Source of the DNA: Bacteroidales bacterium
Lineage (GTDB): Bacteria > Bacteroidota > Bacteroidia > Bacteroidales > Paludibacteraceae
Length of the DNA stretch: 57,121 nucleotides
Direction of reading: 5' to 3'
Assembly: GCA_015061115.1 (NCBI GenBank)
Contig: SUXE01000007.1
Span: forward strand, 1 to 57,121
Positions 53,668 to 57,121 of the stretch are shown piece by piece. The notes under the pieces are model-generated. The model made no database searches and was not told where the DNA came from. It saw nothing but the letters and a program-made list of their open reading frames with translations. The position numbers and the translations under genes were made by a program. Each line of letters begins with the position of its first letter. Within the stretch, counting starts at the first letter, position 1.

Positions 53668-54087
53668 ATGAAGACAGAATTCGAATATACATTAGATGAG
53701 ATAGAGTCAGCAGCGTCTGAAATCATCAAGGCTTTCGACGGCAGGAAAATCGTCCGTTTCATAGGAGAAATGGGAGCCGGAAAGACGACTATGATCAAAT
53801 CGTTGTGCAAATTGCTTGGTGTGGACGAAGAGGTGACAAGTCCGACATTCGCTATCGTGAATGAGTACGAGGGGGCCGGATGCAGAGTGTTCCATTTCGA
53901 TTTCTATCGTGTCAAGAACCAGCAGGAGGCGATCGATCTTGGTTTGGCAGACTATTTCTATTCAGGAGAATATGTGTTCATGGAGTGGCCGCAATTGGTA
54001 GACGATTTTATGCCGGATGATGTCGTTACTCTGACAATCAAGGAGATTGATCCTACAAAACGTCATGCGACAGTTGAATTTGCCTAA
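53668..54087 (+). CDS. tsaE: tRNA threonylcarbamoyladenosine biosynthesis protein TsaE
   Basis: 139 residues, full length. A P-loop ATPase (GEMGAGKTT at about 33-41) that, with TsaB and TsaD, drives the t6A37 modification of ANN-decoding tRNAs. Other landmarks: TSPTFAIVNEYEG, FHFDFYRV and the EYVFMEWPQ segment near 110. Start ATG 53668 is 5 bases after the pgpH-like stop. Confidence 0.94.
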   Translation: MKTEFEYTLDEIESAASEIIKAFDGRKIVRFIGEMGAGKTTMIKSLCKLLGVDEEVTSPTFAIVNEYEGAGCRVFHFDFYRVKNQQEAIDLGLADYFYSGEYVFMEWPQLVDDFMPDDVVTLTIKEIDPTKRHATVEFA

Positions 54088-54107
54088 TGATTGAGATTGC
54101 TTAGATT

Positions 54108-55499
54108 ATGGGAAGAAGAAGGAGAAACCAAGATTCTACACAGGTGGCCAATGCCGAACAGGCTGTGGGCACTCAGGATGGACAGTTGCAAGTTGTTCCG
54201 ACTCCGACTGGAAATGAAAACCAGACGGAAACAAAGAGTGTCGCAAAACCGGTGGAGGAGATTCCGTATGAGGATCGTCCAATACCAGAGGCCTATTTCC
54301 CGCCAGAAGATGAGGAGCCTGTGCAGGAGTTCATGCCTGAACCTAATATCCAGAAAACGGTTATCCCGACTGTCGCTAAATACAAGGTTGTTTCAAAAAA
54401 GGAACTTGATGCATTGAAGTTTGAAGTCAAAACAGTTGAGACGAATGCTTCTGATTCAAAACCTGCTGAGACAAAAACAGAGGTCGTGAAACCTGTTGCC
54501 GAAACAAAGGATATAAATTTTGATGCGTTGCAGTTTGCCAACAAACAGACTGAAACGAATCCTACCCCTAATTCTGTTGAACTTAAACAGACAGAGCAGA
54601 AAACGGAAGCAAAAAGCACTCCCGTCTATACTAAGAATTTTGATTTCAACACATTACAGTTTGAAAATAAGACTCTCTCTGCAAAAACAGATACAGCAAA
54701 TTCGCATACAGGCACATTGGTTGCTCCAATGGCAATCAATGATAGTCTGACTGCTAAGAATGATACCGTCGCGAATGATTCATTGGCAAAAGACAGCATC
54801 GCGTTTGTTCCGGTACAGGAGCCAGAACCAAAGAGAGAAATAATTTCAATAGATGGCAAAGAGATGCCGCAGACAATCAACAACATGTGGTGGTATCATT
54901 CGTTGCTACTTGTGATTTTTGTGGCTTATGTCATAATTATCAGAGATCGAAAGAAAGCCATTTTGTCTGAGTTGATATCATTTGTCAAGCCAAACACGGA
55001 TGGAAGTATCTTTGGATTTCAGTGGCTTCAAAACTCAAAATACAAATTTTTCCTTTCTGCGTTAGGCGTGATGACAGCATCGTTGTATTTGTTCTTGGCA
55101 AACAAAATGGCGATATCAGCAATTTGGATATTCTTTTTAGCGGTCACGGTCTTCGTGATAGGCAAGAAAGTCATGCTCGCATTGCTTGAGTATATCTATT
55201 TTGAAGGAGCCGACGTTGCAAGCATGTCCGGAGCATTCATGGTGATGGTCAGACAGGTAGGTATGGCACTTATTCCAGCTGTGTTAGGATTGAGTTTTGC
55301 ACCGGAAGAATACCGTGTTTATTTCGTTTATTTTGGCATAATTGTCATTGCCATCGCATTTTTGGCTTTCAATTTGAAGGTAATTAGTAATTTTTTGAAA
55401 GGAATTACGTCGATTTTTTATTTGATTTTGTATCTTTGCACGCTTGAAGTAATACCCGTTGCGATATTCTTCGTATTGGGACTATTACCACGATTGTAA
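54108..55499 (+). CDS. DUF4271 membrane protein with long low-complexity N-terminus
   Basis: 463 residues. The first 265 residues are hydrophilic and low-complexity, rich in Thr, Lys, Glu, Pro and Asn, with at least three related units of the form DFxxLQFxNK (ALKFEVKT, ALQFANKQT, TLQFENKTL). The remaining 200 residues have about six hydrophobic segments: VIIIRDRKK follows the first one, and the rest run from KFFLSALGVMTASLYLFLAN to the end. This is the DUF4271 family that sits beside hemD in Bacteroidota. Function unknown. The N-terminus may be a disordered spacer. It starts 20 bases after tsaE, within the operon. Confidence 0.8.
   Translation: MGRRRRNQDSTQVANAEQAVGTQDGQLQVVPTPTGNENQTETKSVAKPVEEIPYEDRPIPEAYFPPEDEEPVQEFMPEPNIQKTVIPTVAKYKVVSKKELDALKFEVKTVETNASDSKPAETKTEVVKPVAETKDINFDALQFANKQTETNPTPNSVELKQTEQKTEAKSTPVYTKNFDFNTLQFENKTLSAKTDTANSHTGTLVAPMAINDSLTAKNDTVANDSLAKDSIAFVPVQEPEPKREIISIDGKEMPQTINNMWWYHSLLLVIFVAYVIIIRDRKKAILSELISFVKPNTDGSIFGFQWLQNSKYKFFLSALGVMTASLYLFLANKMAISAIWIFFLAVTVFVIGKKVMLALLEYIYFEGADVASMSGAFMVMVRQVGMALIPAVLGLSFAPEEYRVYFVYFGIIVIAIAFLAFNLKVISNFLKGITSIFYLILYLCTLEVIPVAIFFVLGLLPRL
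55431..55438 (+). promoter_or_regulatory. -7 box TATCTTTG inside the end of the DUF4271 gene
   Basis: Matches TAnnTTTG about 110 bases before the hemD start. A possible separate hemD promoter with its TSS inside the upstream gene. Weak evidence without a clear -33. Confidence 0.4.
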
Positions 55500-55548
55500 A
55501 AACGAGTTGTAATTTAATAGTTGCACTTATAGAAAATTTTTATTTGAC

Positions 55549-56328
55549 ATGAAGGTGAAGAAGATTTTGGTATCTCAACCAAAACCAGCAACTGAGAAGT
55601 CGCCGTATTTTGATCTTGAGTCAAAATATGGAGTTAAAATTGACTTTAGACCTTTTATTAGGGTTGAGGGTGTTACGACGAAAGAGTTTCGTGCACAGAA
55701 AGTAGATATTCTCGACCACACTGCTATTGTTTTTACTGCCCGTACAGCAGTAGATAATTTCTTCAGAATCTGTGGAGAGATGAAAATCACAATTCCTGAA
55801 ACGATGAAGTATTTCTTCACTTCAGAGAATCTTTCACAGTATATCCAGAAGTACGTCGCTTATAGAAAGCGTAAGATTTTCTTCTCTGAGGATGGATCAG
55901 TACAAGGTCTTGTAGAAGCAATCAAGAAACATCAGTCTGAGAAATATTTGGTTGTCGTATCTGATGTGTATGATGAGAACAAGTCAATCCAGAAGGATCA
56001 TAAGGATGACATCGTGTCTGTAATGGATGAGAATAACATTCCTCACACAAAGGCAGTCATGTACCGTACAGTAAGTACAGATTTCACACAGGATCCAGAC
56101 TTCAAGTATGATATGTTTGTCTTCTTCAGCCCATCGGGTATCGCTTCATTGTTCAAGAATTTCCCTAATTTCGTACAGGGAGATATCAAGATCGGCTGTT
56201 TCGGACCGACAGCTGTCAAGGCTGCTGAAGAGGCTGGACTTACAGTGAACATCGCCGCTCCTAACGAGAAATCGAAGTCTATGGCTGAGGCAATGGATTT
56301 GTATTTTAAGGAGAACGCAGACAAATAA
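55549..56328 (+). CDS. hemD: uroporphyrinogen-III synthase (HemD-like)
   Basis: 259 residues. The two-lobed HemD fold is hard to verify by motif, but the N-terminal KILVSQPKPATEKSPYFDLESKYGVKI and the central YLVVVSDVYDEN, and FSPSGIASLFKNF and FGPTAVKAAEEAGL in the C-terminal lobe, match Bacteroidota uroporphyrinogen-III synthases. It closes hydroxymethylbilane with inversion of ring D. The order DUF4271-hemD-rnpA-yidD is conserved in the phylum, which supports the call. Other heme genes are absent, so heme synthesis here may be partial or located elsewhere. Confidence 0.8.
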   Translation: MKVKKILVSQPKPATEKSPYFDLESKYGVKIDFRPFIRVEGVTTKEFRAQKVDILDHTAIVFTARTAVDNFFRICGEMKITIPETMKYFFTSENLSQYIQKYVAYRKRKIFFSEDGSVQGLVEAIKKHQSEKYLVVVSDVYDENKSIQKDHKDDIVSVMDENNIPHTKAVMYRTVSTDFTQDPDFKYDMFVFFSPSGIASLFKNFPNFVQGDIKIGCFGPTAVKAAEEAGLTVNIAAPNEKSKSMAEAMDLYFKENADK

Positions 56329-56350
56329 TTGCAGCGTCGCAAAATAACAT

Positions 56351-56387
56351 AAGCCATACTTTCCATCAGTGTGAGTATGGCTTTTTA
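56351..56387 (+). terminator. terminator of hemD
   Basis: AAGCCATACT 56351-56360 pairs with AGTATGGCTT 56374-56383, followed by TTTAATTT. It separates hemD from rnpA, although rnpA begins only 19 bases later, so partial read-through is likely. Confidence 0.85.
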
Positions 56388-56405
56388 ATTTATAATAAAA
56401 TAAGA

Positions 56406-56816
56406 ATGGAAAACGACATGAACATATTCGCTGACCGCAACACATTCCGTAAGGCAGAGCATCTTTGCCTTAAACGTGATTTGGACACTTTGTTTGCGGA
56501 AGGTAAATCATTTGTCTGCTTCCCGTTCAGAATCACATACAGGTTTTGCGAAAGAGACGGTGCTCCAGCTAAGATTGTTGTCATCGCCCAGAAAAAACGA
56601 TTCAAAAGAGCATACCAGAGAGTGGAATTGCGCAGATTAATGCGTGAGTCTTACAGAGTGAACAAGCATCCTTTGGTGTCGGAATTGATAAATAAGAATG
56701 TCGGTATGCATATCGCATTCGTGTATGTGGATCAGAAGATCGAACCGTACGCTTTCTTCGATAAGAAGATGAAGCTTGCGATTACTAAGTTGAATGCTAT
56801 TGTGGCAGAAAAATGA
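56406..56816 (+). CDS. rnpA: ribonuclease P protein component
   Basis: 136 residues. The protein subunit of RNase P, which matures the 5' ends of tRNAs. The family RNR motif appears as [19 protein letters not shown] (about 61-79), and the early part contains [10 protein letters not shown]. Somewhat divergent from gamma-proteobacterial RnpA but normal for Bacteroidota. The yidD gene begins 4 bases after its stop, as in many bacteria. Confidence 0.92.
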   Translation: MENDMNIFADRNTFRKAEHLCLKRDLDTLFAEGKSFVCFPFRITYRFCERDGAPAKIVVIAQKKRFKRAYQRVELRRLMRESYRVNKHPLVSELINKNVGMHIAFVYVDQKIEPYAFFDKKMKLAITKLNAIVAEK

Positions 56817-56820
56817 AGCT

Positions 56821-57039
56821 ATGATTTGGGTTAGACGCATTTTCCTCCTGCCTGTCTTTTTCTACAAGAGTTTCATATCACCTCTTTTCCCTCCGGTGTG
56901 CCGTTTTACGCCGACATGCTCGCAATATGCTGTTGAGGCAGTAATGAAACACGGTATTTTCAAAGGAAGCTGGCTGGCCATAAAACGAATTTGCAGATGC
57001 CGTCCGGGTGGGGGCAGCGGATATGATCCAGTGCCGTGA
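56821..57039 (+). CDS. yidD: membrane protein insertion efficiency factor YidD
   Basis: 72 residues from ATG 56821. The family motif [27 protein letters not shown] and [13 protein letters not shown] are intact. It is linked to YidC-mediated membrane protein insertion and is usually found downstream of rnpA. The longer frame from 56794 overlaps rnpA and was not chosen. It ends just before the tandem repeats at the window edge. Confidence 0.93.
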   Translation: MIWVRRIFLLPVFFYKSFISPLFPPVCRFTPTCSQYAVEAVMKHGIFKGSWLAIKRICRCRPGGGSGYDPVP

Positions 57040-57040
57040 T

Positions 57041-57121
57041 GATGGTTGATGATTGATGGTTGATGATTGATGGTTGATGATTGATGGTTGATGATTGATG
57101 GTTGATGATTGATGGTTGATG
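57041..57121. repeat. 14-base tandem repeat, truncated by the window end
   Basis: At least five copies of GATGGTTGATGATT plus a partial copy, nearly perfect. The window ends inside the array. Its reverse complement is the CATCAATC/CATCAACC motif of 192-224. Confidence 0.95.

Overview
The window is chromosomal DNA of a low-GC member of the Bacteroidales (phylum Bacteroidota). Evidence: many genes are preceded by the Bacteroidota -7 box TAnnTTTG; there is a type IX secretion (T9SS) type B C-terminal domain; there are BspA-type leucine-rich repeats, a FISUMP domain, a SusC/RagA signature, a GT3 glycogen synthase paired with a GT35 phosphorylase, and the order DUF4271-hemD-rnpA-yidD. The genus cannot be fixed from the sequence. 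No tRNA, rRNA, CRISPR array, transposase or integrase was seen.

Layout. 1-430: palindrome-rich repeats. 428-2092: secreted BspA-like repeat protein. 2245-5183 (minus strand): a short-chain dehydrogenase, an M23/LysM endopeptidase and a DUF2027-Smr protein. 5281-6510: queA. 6805-17643: a giant 3612-residue T9SS-secreted adhesin of about 22 HYR-like modules. 17785-25108: clpC-type ATPase, pspC, uvrB and pcrA/uvrD (proteostasis and DNA repair). 25235-30049: ridA and the glycogen pair. 30480-36524: an alpha-2-macroglobulin-like protein with an embedded SusC/RagA signature, preceded by a 22-base minisatellite. 36598-40745: a compact FNT-like channel, a tail-anchored FISUMP protein, an ABC exporter and an HD hydrolase. 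40832-42175 (minus): nhaD. 47897-50251 (minus): purT-lysA. 50607-57039: DUF4380, pgpH-like HD phosphohydrolase, tsaE, DUF4271, hemD, rnpA and yidD.

The accessory stretch is about 42.2-47.8 kb, between nhaD and lysA. It holds small secreted and membrane proteins, direct and inverted repeats, and two candidate RNA-associated systems. The first is a minus-strand operon of a PD-(D/E)xK-like protein (45133-45699) and a nitrilase-superfamily protein (43762-45117). Its roughly 380-base leader contains two homologous, inverted structured elements whose stems show compensatory changes. The second is an Abi_2 (AbiD/AbiF) HEPN protein (46868-47764), preceded by a consensus promoter and a compact GC-rich hairpin with a T-run, the arrangement expected of an AbiF-type protein with a non-coding RNA partner. 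A small MGMT-domain gene lies between them. Roles in phage defence are inferences from family and context; the motifs, promoters and hairpins are read directly.

Most single-gene assignments in the core regions are ordinary. Several start codons were moved downstream of the longest open frame because a consensus promoter overlaps the longer start: the FNT-like gene, the MGMT gene, the Abi_2 gene, purT and the DUF4380 gene. The HD hydrolase start was moved because its longer frame opens with TTG.
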